From Pseudomonas sp. PH1b (lineage in GTDB: Bacteria > Pseudomonadota > Gammaproteobacteria > Pseudomonadales > Pseudomonadaceae), in contig NZ_AYMU01000063.1 of the NCBI RefSeq assembly GCF_000633395.1, positions 1 through 32,156 of the forward strand: a stretch of DNA of 32,156 bases, given 5' to 3'. This document shows positions 6,191 to 14,690 of this stretch, one piece after another. Each line of letters starts with the position of its first letter. Position 1 is the first letter of the stretch. The position numbers were made by a program, and so were the translations under genes. Below the pieces are notes generated by a model. It had not been told where the DNA came from. It saw only the letters and a list, made by a program, of their open reading frames with translations, and searched no databases.

Positions 6191-8422
6191 TTAGCTGGAG
6201 TGTTCGCTGTCGGCGTCCTGGGACATTTCCCCGGCACTGTCGTCCTGGCCCGGCAACTCGGTGATCACGCTGAAATCGCTGACTTCCACTGCGCCCAGGC
6301 CGTAGCCCAGCAGGTGGAAGGAAAACGCCTTGCGGGTCTGCGGGTTGTCGAAGCTGAAGTCCATCTGCAGCGGCTGGTCGGGGGTTACCAGCATTTCCTC
6401 CGGCAGCCCGAGGGGCACATCCTGTTCCAGCTCCTTGCCCTTGAGCAGGATGTAGGCGTTCTGCTGCGGGTCGGCGGAGCGCACGGTGAAGCGCACCCGG
6501 GTCTGGGAGCCCTTGGGCATTTCCAGGTACTGGGCGCCGATCAGGTTGTCGGCCCAGTCGTCCTTGATCTGCGCCTGCAGAGGGATGATCGCCGGGCTGC
6601 CGAACTGGTAATGCTGGTTCAGCGGCGACTGCAGCAGGCTGCGGTCCAGGTTCGTGGCCCGGGCGCTGATCTGCCGCGCGCGCGCACCGCCGTACTGGCC
6701 CTGGAGGCTGGCACTGTCGGCGATGAAGCCAGGGCTGGCGTAGTAACGGCAGCGCTGCTGGAAGTCGCATTCGGTGAAGGTGCCCTGGCCGTCGTGGTAG
6801 CGCAGCTTGCCGTTGGTGTAGGACATGATTTCCCGGCCCTGGGCATAGTCGCGATACAGCGAGCGGCCGCTGAGGCTGGCGGGCACCGGCAGGCCGAAGT
6901 AGTCCAGCACCGAGGCACTGAGGTCGACGTGGCCGTAGGTCCCGCTCTTGAGATGGGGCAGTTGGGCCTGCTCGGGGGCGAGCATCAGGTTGAAGCCCCA
7001 GGACGAAGCCAGGCGCACGCCGTCGATACCGTGGGACTCGTCGGAGGTGATGATCACCAGGGTGTCCTTCAACACGCCCTTGCGCTCAAGGCCCTTGAGA
7101 AACTGGTCGATGGCATCGTCCAGGTAACCCACGGCCGCCTGTTTTGGCGTGTCATAGCGTTCCAGGTATTCCTCGGGGGCCGAGTAGGGCTGGTGGGTGC
7201 CCACGGTCAGCAGGGTCAGCATCCAGGGCTTTTTCTTCTGCTTGAGCTGGTCGACGTAAGTCAGCGCGCCCTCGAAGAATGCCTTGTCGTCCTTGCCCCA
7301 GGGGAATTCCAGGTAGTTGTCGTTCTTGAACCACTCCAGGCCGTGGGTCGAATCGAAACCGATGTGCGGCATGATCTTGTCTTTGGCCATGAAGCGCAGG
7401 CCGGCGCCCTGCAGGTAATGGGTGTTGAAGCCGAACTTGTGCATCTGCGCCGGCAGGCAGGCGGTGTTGCGCTGGCTCTGGGTGAGCATCTCCACACCCT
7501 TGGGGGTGCCGTTGTCGAGCTTGTCGTAGTCGCCGCAGAGCATGGCGTACAGGCCGCGAATGGTCTGGTGGCTGTGCAGGACGTAGTCCGGGGTGTTCAT
7601 CCCGCGCTCGGCCCAGGCGCTGAGCTTGGGCATCAGGTCTTCCTGGTAGCGGCTGTTCAGGGCTTCGCGGTTGGTCCTGATATAGGCCCCGGGAATGCCT
7701 TCCAGGGTGATCAGCAGCACGTTGCGCGCCCGGCCTGCGCTTTGCAGCAGCGGCTGGCCTTCAAGGTCGAGGCGCGTCAGGCCGGCCATGGGGGGCGGTA
7801 CATCGGCGACGTCGCCCGCCAGCCAGTCCTCCACCTGCATCTGCACCTGGCCGGTGGCGGTGGCCAGGGCCTGGTGGGGCAGGTTGAACAACTGCCACTG
7901 GTCGGCCTCGCTGGGCTTGAGGTACTGGACGGTGCCGTGGGTCAGCAGTAGCACCACGGGAAGGCTCCAGCTATGGCGCGGCAGGGCCGGGAGGTTCGCG
8001 GCGCGGCTGCTGCGCTGGACCACCAGCCACAGTACCAGGCCCAGCAGCAGGGCCAGGCCCAGTTCCGGATGGGCCAGCCCGCCCCCGGTGGAGTTGCCGA
8101 CAAATTGCGGGTCCACCAGGTAGTGCAGGTCGGCGAGGTTGGGCATGCGGCCCACGGCGCTCACCAGCTCGGCACTGACCAGGGTCAGCAGGGCCCAGAT
8201 CACCAGCACCGGCAGCGCCAGCCACCAGGGGCGGCGGTACAGCAGCACGGTCAACAGGCTGGCGCTGGCCAGGTCGGACAGATAACCCAGAGGGTCGGAC
8301 CAGCCCAGGGCCAGGCGCGCACCCATGGGCACCAGCAACAGCAGGCCGAACAGGGTGAACAGAGGAGCAAGAGGGTGTTGTAGGCAACGACGGATCAACT
8401 TCACAAATAACCTGCCTGTCAT
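6191..8422 (-). CDS. LTA synthase-like / sulfatase-fold membrane phosphoglycerol transferase
   Basis: A 743-residue inner-membrane enzyme. The N-terminus has four to five hydrophobic segments (about 18-40, 52-90, 120-137, 150-168). An extracytoplasmic alkaline-phosphatase/sulfatase-fold domain begins near ITLEGIPG (E241, metal ligand). It continues with SHQT (T287 in the place of the nucleophilic Thr of LtaS), VGTHQPY (H410) and TSDESHG (D461, H464, metal ligands). Family members move phosphoglycerol or phosphoethanolamine from a phospholipid to an envelope polymer. Gram-negatives lack lipoteichoic acid, so the acceptor here is unknown; periplasmic glucans (OpgB-like role) are one option. An extra 200 or so residues after the catalytic core end in a beta-rich tail. 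The ATG at 8422 is preferred over a TTG at 8437; its ribosome site is weak (GTGAAG). Confidence 0.8.
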   Translation of the reverse strand: MTGRLFVKLIRRCLQHPLAPLFTLFGLLLLVPMGARLALGWSDPLGYLSDLASASLLTVLLYRRPWWLALPVLVIWALLTLVSAELVSAVGRMPNLADLHYLVDPQFVGNSTGGGLAHPELGLALLLGLVLWLVVQRSSRAANLPALPRHSWSLPVVLLLTHGTVQYLKPSEADQWQLFNLPHQALATATGQVQMQVEDWLAGDVADVPPPMAGLTRLDLEGQPLLQSAGRARNVLLITLEGIPGAYIRTNREALNSRYQEDLMPKLSAWAERGMNTPDYVLHSHQTIRGLYAMLCGDYDKLDNGTPKGVEMLTQSQRNTACLPAQMHKFGFNTHYLQGAGLRFMAKDKIMPHIGFDSTHGLEWFKNDNYLEFPWGKDDKAFFEGALTYVDQLKQKKKPWMLTLLTVGTHQPYSAPEEYLERYDTPKQAAVGYLDDAIDQFLKGLERKGVLKDTLVIITSDESHGIDGVRLASSWGFNLMLAPEQAQLPHLKSGTYGHVDLSASVLDYFGLPVPASLSGRSLYRDYAQGREIMSYTNGKLRYHDGQGTFTECDFQQRCRYYASPGFIADSASLQGQYGGARARQISARATNLDRSLLQSPLNQHYQFGSPAIIPLQAQIKDDWADNLIGAQYLEMPKGSQTRVRFTVRSADPQQNAYILLKGKELEQDVPLGLPEEMLVTPDQPLQMDFSFDNPQTRKAFSFHLLGYGLGAVEVSDFSVITELPGQDDSAGEMSQDADSEHSS

Positions 8423-8499
8423 TAAATCTTCACGCAAATGTGCGCGATGTTAACAAGAGCTGGCGCTAAGGCGTTTCTTATTCGTCAATCAAAGGCCTG

Positions 8500-8552
8500 C
8501 TCGGGGGCTTTGCGAACCGCCCCGAGAGGCCGTAAAAACCGTGCAAAGCCCC
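8500..8552. promoter_or_regulatory. overlapping inverted repeats upstream of the sulfatase-fold gene
   Basis: Two perfect inverted repeats share bases: CTCGGGG/CCCCGAG (8500-8506 with 8520-8526) and GGGGCTTTGC/GCAAAGCCCC (8504-8513 with 8543-8552). They cannot fold at the same time. They lie 80-130 bases before the start of the minus-strand gene ending at 6191, so a leader switch is conceivable. The rest of the 8423-8756 gap shows no gene apart from the REP palindrome listed separately. Confidence 0.4.
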
Positions 8553-8674
8553 AGAGCATAAGGCTGACGGCGAGCAGCGGCAGGTTTCGCGTCGCGCGGA
8601 TTTACTATTTCAGGTTGTTTAAAAAAACGCCTTGGGTGCCAATGCCGATCAATCAAGGACAGGTACTGATAGGT

Positions 8675-8702
8675 GTGGCGACGGAGCAATCTCCCTCGCC
8701 AC
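8675..8702. repeat. REP-type palindrome (GTGGCGA family)
   Basis: GTGGCGACGGAG, a CAAT loop, then CTCCCTCGCCAC: 11 of 12 positions are complementary. The sequence matches a very common Pseudomonas intergenic palindrome. It lies between the AbrB-family gene and the sulfatase-fold gene, both on the minus strand, where it could stabilise or end the upstream message. Confidence 0.75.
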
Positions 8703-8756
8703 GGGATATTTTTCGTTCCCGCCAGCGCTTAACTGATCGGCCGCCGCCGCGGATGC

Positions 8757-9827
8757 TTATCGCGACCACTTGATGATCAACCGGGCGAAAAATGCGCCGC
8801 TGACGATCACTGCGAACAGCCGCAGGGTCTGCATCGCCAGCACCAGGCCGACGTCTGAATGGGTGTCCACCGCAATGATCGCCATGGCGTCCAGGCCGCC
8901 GGGGCTGGTGGCCAGGTACACCGAGAGAAAGTCCTTGCCCATCCACAAGGCCAGCCCCCAGGCGGACAGGGCACAGAGAGCGATCAGCAGCAGGGCGCCG
9001 CCGATCATCGCCGGCAGGTGGCCGAACACATAGCTCAGGGTCGGGCGGTCGAAGCGCAGGCCGATATAGCCGCCGATGGCGCCATAGGCACAGGCCAGCA
9101 GCCAGGACGGCAGGCTGATCTGCAACAGGCCGCTGACCTGCAGCGCGCCGCCCAGCAGCAGCGGCACCAACAGCGCACCGGCAGGCACCCGCGAACCCAG
9201 CAGCACCCCGCAGATGATCGCCACGATGCTCAGGCCAACATTCAGCATGCTCATGCCGTGCAGGGCCATCTGGCTGGCGTGGGCTTCGCTGCCGCTGGCC
9301 GGAGCGCCGATCCAGTGGCTGACCAGGGCCCCGACCATCACCACGCACACCACCCGCACGTATTGCAGGGTGGCCACCACCCGCGAGTCGGCGCCGAACT
9401 CGTCGGCCATCGACACCATGGCCGAGGCCGCACCGGGCGCGGTGCCCCAGGCCGCGGTGCTGGCGGCAATCCCGCCGAAGCGCACCAGCACCAGGCCCAC
9501 CAGGGCGCTGAGGCTGACGGTGAGCAGGGTGGCCACCAGCATCACGTGCCAGGACTGGAGCATGGCCGTCAGTACGCCGAGGGTCATGGAGTGGGCGGCG
9601 AGCATGCCCACCGAGCCCTGGCCCAGACGGAACGCCAGGCGTGGCACGCGGATGCTGGCACCGCACACGCCAAACAGGATCGTCGTGAGCATCGGCCCGA
9701 GAAACTGCCCGGCGGGAATTTCCAGGTACTTGAGCAACTGGCCGCTGATGCCGGCCAGCACTAGCCAGGCCGGCCATTGCAGCGCCTGGGGCCAGGTATT
9801 CAGGGATAGACGAAGCGATGGCGCCAC
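8757..9827 (-). CDS. AbrB-family membrane protein (putative transporter)
   Basis: A 356-residue integral membrane protein with about ten hydrophobic segments and the internal two-fold repeat typical of the AbrB membrane family (Pfam AbrB, older name 'putative ammonia monooxygenase'). The two halves show the family's glycine-rich loops: TAAWGTAPGAASAMVSMADE and, in the second half, YLATSPGGLDAMAIIAVDTH. The name AbrB is misleading: it is a membrane protein, not the Bacillus DNA-binding regulator. I choose the GTG at 9827 because GGAGAG lies seven bases upstream; a GTG at 9854 has its purine run too close. It is divergent from a LysR-type gene, suggesting inducible transport of a small acid. 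The substrate is unknown. Confidence 0.8.
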   Translation of the reverse strand: MAPSLRLSLNTWPQALQWPAWLVLAGISGQLLKYLEIPAGQFLGPMLTTILFGVCGASIRVPRLAFRLGQGSVGMLAAHSMTLGVLTAMLQSWHVMLVATLLTVSLSALVGLVLVRFGGIAASTAAWGTAPGAASAMVSMADEFGADSRVVATLQYVRVVCVVMVGALVSHWIGAPASGSEAHASQMALHGMSMLNVGLSIVAIICGVLLGSRVPAGALLVPLLLGGALQVSGLLQISLPSWLLACAYGAIGGYIGLRFDRPTLSYVFGHLPAMIGGALLLIALCALSAWGLALWMGKDFLSVYLATSPGGLDAMAIIAVDTHSDVGLVLAMQTLRLFAVIVSGAFFARLIIKWSR

Positions 9828-9906
9828 AAGACGACTCTCCAAGGCGCTGGCCACTCCTGTTGCGGGAGCGGTAAAACCTGCGCCGAAGCAAATTATTGAT
9901 AGCGCG

Positions 9907-9939
9907 ATTGATCAAGTCCAGTTTCTAATTGTGATCAAT
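9907..9939. promoter_or_regulatory. inverted repeat in AbrB/LysR divergent promoter region
   Basis: ATTGATCA (9907-9914) and TGATCAAT (9932-9939) are perfect inverted copies separated by 17 bp; a further TTGATCGATC follows at 9952. The location between a LysR-type gene and its divergent neighbour makes it a candidate LysR binding region. Confidence 0.4.
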
Positions 9940-9961
9940 TCATAACTATTGTTGATCGATC

Positions 9962-10873
9962 ATGGACCTGCGCGACCTGACCTATTTCGACACCATCGCC
10001 GAGCTTGGCCACCTGGGCCGGGCGGCGCAGAAGCTCAACCGCAGCCAGCCGGCGCTGACCAAGAGCATCCAGCGCCTGGAGGAGTCCTTCGGCACCAAGC
10101 TGTTCGAACGTGAAGGCCGGGGCATCAAGCTCACCGCCGTGGGTGAGTTGCTGCAGCGGCGCAGCCGGCAATTGCAGCAGAACATCGCCGAGACCCACCG
10201 CGAGGTGCGGGATTTCGCCAGCGGCGTCCTGGGCAATATCCGCCTGGGCTGCGCCGCGAGCATGGCCGAGCACCTGCTGCCGCAGATGACCGCGACCCTG
10301 CTGGAGCGCGCCCCGGACATCACCTTGAACCTGGTGATCGGCCAGGACGACCTGTTGCGCGAATCCCTGCGTTCCGGGCGCCTGGACATGGTCATCTGCC
10401 CGATGTTCGAGGGCGACCCGCACCTGAGCCACCACGCCCTGTTCGAAGACCGGGCGGTGGTGGTGGCCAGCCGCGACCACCCGATATTCGCCACGCCCAT
10501 GGGCCTGCGCGACCTGTGCGCCTACCGCTGGGTACTGCCGGGCACCCGGGTGTCGGCACGGCGCTGGATCGACAACGTGTTCCAGAGCCACGAACTGCCG
10601 CTGCCCTCGGTGCAGATCGAGACCAACAGCATTTCCCTGCTGCCGCGGCTGATCGCCAAGACCGGGCTGTTGAGCTTCCTGGCCCGGGAAACCCTGGACG
10701 ACTTCAAGGGCATCGCCCACCTGCGGGAAGTGCCCCTGGCGCAAACCTGCATGCGCCGCAGCATCGTGGTGCTGGTGCGCGCCGAGGGCTACCTGTCGCC
10801 GGCGGCCGAGGTCCTGCTGGATCTGCTCAAGAGCGATGGACGGCAATTCTTCACCGCCGCTGATGCCCTGTGA
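9962..10873 (+). CDS. LysR-family transcriptional regulator
   Basis: A 303-residue LysR-type regulator with the N-terminal winged helix-turn-helix at residues 1-60 (TYFDTIAELGHLGRAAQKLN, then RSQPALTKSIQRLEESF) and a periplasmic-binding-like effector domain (about 90-295). Family members usually activate a divergent target when a small metabolite binds. The divergent neighbour here is the AbrB-family membrane protein, so that gene is the likely target. No clear ribosome site precedes the ATG at 9962; the leader is AT-rich. Downstream, 108 bp separate it from the convergent apbE gene, with no convincing terminator. The effector cannot be read from sequence. Confidence 0.86.
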   Translation: MDLRDLTYFDTIAELGHLGRAAQKLNRSQPALTKSIQRLEESFGTKLFEREGRGIKLTAVGELLQRRSRQLQQNIAETHREVRDFASGVLGNIRLGCAASMAEHLLPQMTATLLERAPDITLNLVIGQDDLLRESLRSGRLDMVICPMFEGDPHLSHHALFEDRAVVVASRDHPIFATPMGLRDLCAYRWVLPGTRVSARRWIDNVFQSHELPLPSVQIETNSISLLPRLIAKTGLLSFLARETLDDFKGIAHLREVPLAQTCMRRSIVVLVRAEGYLSPAAEVLLDLLKSDGRQFFTAADAL

Positions 10874-10981
10874 GCCAAGGCATCGGCCAAGGCGATGGGC
10901 TGCTCGCCATTCGTTGCCTCGGCAAACCGGCTCTGGCAGATCAGGGCGGTTCGTGGCGCCGGGCATCCATTCCGGCGGGCG

Positions 10982-11962
10982 TCAGTGGGTATCGATCTCG
11001 GCCTGCAATTGGCCACCGACAATGAACACCTCTCGCCACTGCGCTCCGTCGCGGATCACGAACAAGGCATCCATGCCGCGTTCCCGGGCCAGCCGTGGCC
11101 CTTCGACTTCACCCAGTACCAGCAGCGCGGTGGCCCAGGCGTCGGCCAGCATGCAACTGCTGGCCACCACGCTGACCGACGCCAGGTGGTTGTCCAGGGG
11201 CGCGCCGGTGGCCGGGTCCAGGGTATGGGCGTAGGACTGCCCGGCGATCTCCACCCGTTGCCGGTAGTCGCCGGAGGTGGCGATGGCCGCATTCTCCAGG
11301 GTCATCATGCCCATGACCTGGCGTTCGCCTTGCAGGGGCTTTTCCACCGCCACGGTCCAGGGCTGGCCGTTGGGCTTTCTGCCCCGGGCGCGCATTTCGC
11401 CGTCGATGCCTACCAGATAGGCGCGGATGCCCGCAGCGTCCAGGGCGCGGGCCAGTTCATCGACGCCAAAGCCCTTGGCAATGCCGTTGAGGTCCAGGCG
11501 CACTTTGCCGCGCTTGCGCAAGCGATGGCGCCGGGGCTCCAGCACCAGGGCTTTACCGGCCGGGAAGCGAGGTTGCCGGCGCAGTTCACGTAAGGCCGGC
11601 AGCTCCAGGGGCCGTAGTGCAGGGCCAAAACCCCAGCCCTGGACCAGATCACCCACGGCGATCTCGAAAGCGCCGCGTGATTGCTCGCTGACCCGCAGCG
11701 CCGTGGTGATGACCTTCATCAGCTCCCGGGGCACGCTGATCCAGCGATGCCGGGGCGCGGCGTTGAGACGGTTGAGATCGGACTGGGGTCTCCAGCCCGA
11801 CATCTGTTGCTCGACCTGCGCCACGGTCTGGGCCAGGCGCTCGGCGATGTCCCCGGCGTCCAGGCCCGGGGCGGCGTAGAAGAGCGCGCTGTAGCGGCTG
11901 CCCATGGTCGGGCCGTTGAGGCTGTAGCGCTGCAGGCCAATGGTTTCAGTAGACATCTTCAC
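10982..11962 (-). CDS. apbE: FAD:protein FMN transferase (ApbE family)
   Basis: A 326-residue ApbE: it transfers the FMN part of FAD to a Thr/Ser of a target protein. Signatures are GPTMGSRYSA near the N-terminus, AFEIAVGDLVQGWGFG, VRLDLNGIAKGFGVDELA, NGQPWTVAVEKP, AIATSGDYRQ, and YAHTLDPATGAPL followed by the metal-binding ADAWATAL. The conserved fold begins within 20 residues and no signal peptide or lipobox is visible, unlike many periplasmic ApbE proteins. The GTG at 11962 is supported by AAGGA seven bases upstream; it overlaps the stop of the upstream flavoprotein gene by 17 bp, indicating coupled translation. The probable target is the DUF2271 protein two genes upstream, which carries a flavinylation motif. 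Confidence 0.9.
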   Translation of the reverse strand: MKMSTETIGLQRYSLNGPTMGSRYSALFYAAPGLDAGDIAERLAQTVAQVEQQMSGWRPQSDLNRLNAAPRHRWISVPRELMKVITTALRVSEQSRGAFEIAVGDLVQGWGFGPALRPLELPALRELRRQPRFPAGKALVLEPRRHRLRKRGKVRLDLNGIAKGFGVDELARALDAAGIRAYLVGIDGEMRARGRKPNGQPWTVAVEKPLQGERQVMGMMTLENAAIATSGDYRQRVEIAGQSYAHTLDPATGAPLDNHLASVSVVASSCMLADAWATALLVLGEVEGPRLARERGMDALFVIRDGAQWREVFIVGGQLQAEIDTH

Positions 11963-14135
11963 GGTAACGTCCTTGGGCCTTGAGGGTCAGTACGCTGAGG
12001 TTGAGGGGCGCCAGCACTTCGTCCAGGGCCTGGATCACACCCCTGGCCATGTCGCGGCTGCCGCAGACCAGCACCTGGGCGCCTTTTTCCACCAGGCGGC
12101 GTACCGCCAGGGCGTCGGCCAGCAGCCGGTCCTGCACGTAGCCGGGTTCCTGGACTTGGGAAAAGGCCGCGCGCAGTGCGGTCAGGCGCTGGTCGGCCAG
12201 GTAGCCCTTGAGTTCCGGTTCGTAGAGAAAATCCGAGGCCGGGTGACGTCCGCCCCAGTACAGGTGCATGGGCTGGCGGGCGCGGTTGCCGCGGATGAAC
12301 CCCGCCAGGGGCGCGATTCCGGTGCCGGCGCCGATCAGGATCACCGGTTGCTGGCCCTGGGGTGGGCGAAATTGCGGGTTGGGCTGGATGAAACCCCGAA
12401 TCAGTGCGCCCTCTGGCAGCGCATGGAGCATGCCCGAGCACAGGCCGCCGGGGTGCTTGCGCACGCAGATCTCCAGCACCCCGTCGCTGCTGCAACTGGC
12501 CAGGGAGTAGAAGCGCGGCTGGGCGGTGCCGGGGGGCAGGATGCCCACCAGATCGCCGGCCTGGAATGAAGGCTGGCGCTGGCCGCGGCTGTCGGCAGCC
12601 TTGAAGCGCAGGATCCGCGTCGGCGCCTGGACCTGATCGCCGTAGGCCACGGATTCCACCAGTTGCCACTCATGGCTGGGCCGGGCACGGGCCTGATGCT
12701 GCAGGTCGAGGGGCAAGTCCAGGGCTCGTCCCAGGGCCTGGCCCCAGCGCTGGAACTCCTGGGGCGACTGGCGATGAATGTTTTCCGGGGGCAGCAGGCG
12801 CTGGGCGTCGCTGGCGTCCAGGGCGTTCTGCACCTGGTCGGCAAAGCCGCAAAAGCGCGGGAACTGGCGGTCGCCAAAGCCCAGCACGGCACACTGCAGG
12901 GTGGGCGCCGGCGGGTGTTGTCGCAGGCGGTCGAGGAAGCTGCTGGCCGAGGCTGGGGCATCGCCGTCGCCGTGGGTCGCCGTGAGGATCAACAGCTGGC
13001 GGGCCTTGGGGTAGTCGCTGAACTGGTTCATCGGCGCGCTGTGGACCTGGCGCCCGGCGGCTACCAGCGCCTGGTGCAGGGTCCGGGCAAAACCCCAGGT
13101 GCTGTTGCTTTCGCTGCCCACCAGGATCACGCAGTCGGCGCTGTGGGCGGGGCTGTTGTCGTCGAGCGTGGCGGCGTTGCGAGGTCGGCGCCACCACAGC
13201 CACAGGCCGGTGATGCTCATCAGCGGCACCCCCAGGGCGCACACGCCCAGCAGCAGGCCCAGCCACCACAAGCCTTCTCCGGTGTGCAGTTGATAGATGA
13301 AGCTCCAGACCCGCTGCGCATCGGTGTAGGGCTGGAAGGCCAGCAGGCTGCCGCTGGCCGGGTCGACCTGACCTTCGCCGCTGTGGGTGCGCAGGCTGTA
13401 GAGGTCCCCGGGGGTGCCCGGGTCGGGGTAGACCAGTTCCTCAAGATCGTTCAGGTCCAGGGCCTGGAGCGCCACCAGGCGGGCCACCGGCAGGGCCGGC
13501 CCGGCGCTGACCTGGATCGGGAAGGGCGGCTCGCTGCGGTCGCCCTCGGCAATCAGGCCGAGGGTGGCAGCCGACAGGTACAGCCCGCTCAAGGCCGACA
13601 GCAGCAGGCCGAGGAGCGTCAGGCGCCCGACCTCGGCGTGCCAGCGCTGGCTGAAACTGCCGCGCAACGGCCGCAGCAGCTTGGCCCAGCCACCGGCCCG
13701 GCGGGCCAGCAGCGCGGCGCCGGACACCGACAGCAGTAGCATCGCCAGGGCGCCCAGGGCCGACACCAGATGGCCAGGGGTGTCGAGAAACAGCGAGCGG
13801 TGCAGCTCCTTGATCCAGCGGGCCAAGGCCGAGGGTGTGTAGGGCCCGAGCACGGCGCCGGTGCGCGGATCGACGCTGCTGGCCAGGGCCTGGCCGTCCT
13901 GGTTGTGGTAGACGATCAGCGTGCCCGAGGGGGTGCGGCGCAATTGTTCAATCCCGCTCAGTTGGCCGGCCAGGCGCCCGGCCAGTTGCGCCACCGTGAC
14001 TTCGCCTGCTGCCGGTGGCGGCGTGCGCAGGCGCTCCAGGGTCGGGTTCAGCGCCAGGGTCGCGCCGCTGATGGCCAGCAACATCACCAGCAGGGCGGCG
14101 AGCAATCCGGGAATCGAGTGCAACGAACGCAACAT
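11946..14135 (-). CDS. PepSY membrane protein fused to flavodoxin-FAD/NAD(P)H reductase
   Basis: A 729-residue fusion. The N-terminal 320 residues form a PepSY-associated membrane unit: helices at about 8-30, 120-145, 170-192 and 286-316, two periplasmic PepSY-like stretches (about 44-105 and 215-275), and membrane-proximal His residues (H112, H122, H166, H284) that could hold haem. The cytoplasmic part resembles sulfite reductase flavoprotein/P450 reductase. It has a flavodoxin FMN domain (about 335-475; TATHGDGDAPASASSFL, LGFGDRQFPRF), FAD binding (RFYSLAS, 541-547), NAD(P)H binding (GAGTGIAPL, 602-610; CGSRDMARGV) and the C-terminal RYREDVY. This architecture moves electrons from NAD(P)H through FAD and FMN to the membrane and periplasm. 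A strong AGGAGG site precedes the ATG, 21 bp after the DUF2271 gene. Confidence 0.85.
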   Translation of the reverse strand: MLRSLHSIPGLLAALLVMLLAISGATLALNPTLERLRTPPPAAGEVTVAQLAGRLAGQLSGIEQLRRTPSGTLIVYHNQDGQALASSVDPRTGAVLGPYTPSALARWIKELHRSLFLDTPGHLVSALGALAMLLLSVSGAALLARRAGGWAKLLRPLRGSFSQRWHAEVGRLTLLGLLLSALSGLYLSAATLGLIAEGDRSEPPFPIQVSAGPALPVARLVALQALDLNDLEELVYPDPGTPGDLYSLRTHSGEGQVDPASGSLLAFQPYTDAQRVWSFIYQLHTGEGLWWLGLLLGVCALGVPLMSITGLWLWWRRPRNAATLDDNSPAHSADCVILVGSESNSTWGFARTLHQALVAAGRQVHSAPMNQFSDYPKARQLLILTATHGDGDAPASASSFLDRLRQHPPAPTLQCAVLGFGDRQFPRFCGFADQVQNALDASDAQRLLPPENIHRQSPQEFQRWGQALGRALDLPLDLQHQARARPSHEWQLVESVAYGDQVQAPTRILRFKAADSRGQRQPSFQAGDLVGILPPGTAQPRFYSLASCSSDGVLEICVRKHPGGLCSGMLHALPEGALIRGFIQPNPQFRPPQGQQPVILIGAGTGIAPLAGFIRGNRARQPMHLYWGGRHPASDFLYEPELKGYLADQRLTALRAAFSQVQEPGYVQDRLLADALAVRRLVEKGAQVLVCGSRDMARGVIQALDEVLAPLNLSVLTLKAQGRYREDVY

Positions 14136-14156
14136 GATCGGGCCTCCTGGCAGGGG

Positions 14157-14627
14157 TTACAGGTCGTAGCGCAGGGACTGCACATAGGTGCCGCCGCTGG
14201 CCGGCTGGCCCGCGCCCTGGAGCGTCAGCGGCAGGATCACGTCGGCGCGGATGTCGCGCTGGTCCTCCACGGCGCTGTCGATGCGGATCTGATAGCCGGC
14301 GTCGATCAGGCTGTCCGCCAGTTCGGCGCTGACGGTCAGGCTCTCGCCGCTGCCGACGCTGGCTCCGGTGACGCCGTCGTACTGCGCGCTGCTCATGCCG
14401 CCGCCACGGGCCCAGCCCGGCAGGTGCTTGTAGTACTTGGCCTTCTTGCCGGCGACCCACAAGGTCTTCTGGTAGGCGCCGTTGGCATCGGTGAGGTAGA
14501 TCGCCAGGTAGGCGCCGCTGCCGCTGTAGGGCTTGAGATGGGTGGTCAGGGTGACTTCACGGGCCTGGGCCAGGGCAGGCAGGGCCAGGGCAGTGGCGAG
14601 GCAACCGGCGACGACAAGCTTGTGCAT
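14157..14627 (-). CDS. exported DUF2271 protein, predicted flavinylation substrate
   Basis: A 156-residue protein with a Sec-type signal peptide (residues 1-22, ending ALPALAQA) and a single beta-rich DUF2271 domain. Residues 84-90 read DGVTGAS, which fits the known ApbE target pattern D-x-x-[ST]-G-A-[ST]; S90 would be the predicted FMN attachment residue. No Cys is left in the mature protein (C9 is in the signal peptide). It is the first gene of a three-gene operon with the PepSY flavoprotein and apbE, so a role as a periplasmic one-FMN electron carrier is a sensible inference. An AAGGA site is seven bases before the ATG. Its promoter region faces the response regulator gene and contains the same box. 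What it finally reduces is unknown. Confidence 0.82.
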   Translation of the reverse strand: MHKLVVAGCLATALALPALAQAREVTLTTHLKPYSGSGAYLAIYLTDANGAYQKTLWVAGKKAKYYKHLPGWARGGGMSSAQYDGVTGASVGSGESLTVSAELADSLIDAGYQIRIDSAVEDQRDIRADVILPLTLQGAGQPASGGTYVQSLRYDL

Positions 14628-14672
14628 GAGGTGGTCCTTTTCGATGAATGTGGCTGCAGCCTGGACCGCCTA

Positions 14673-14690
14673 GCTGACAGCAACCTGAAG
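14673..14690 (-). promoter_or_regulatory. candidate response-regulator box upstream of DUF2271 operon
   Basis: Read on the minus strand this is CTTCAGGTTGCTGTCAGC, two TCAG cores 11 bp apart. That is the usual spacing for OmpR-family tandem binding. It lies 46 bp before the DUF2271 start codon and matches the box before the regulator gene at 14 of 18 positions. Confidence 0.55.

Noticed and set aside
5951..7951. Plus-strand open frame of 666 codons across the MFS gene end and the sulfatase-fold gene
   Set aside because: Antisense to conserved catalytic motifs, crosses the terminator hairpin, no ribosome site or known domain.
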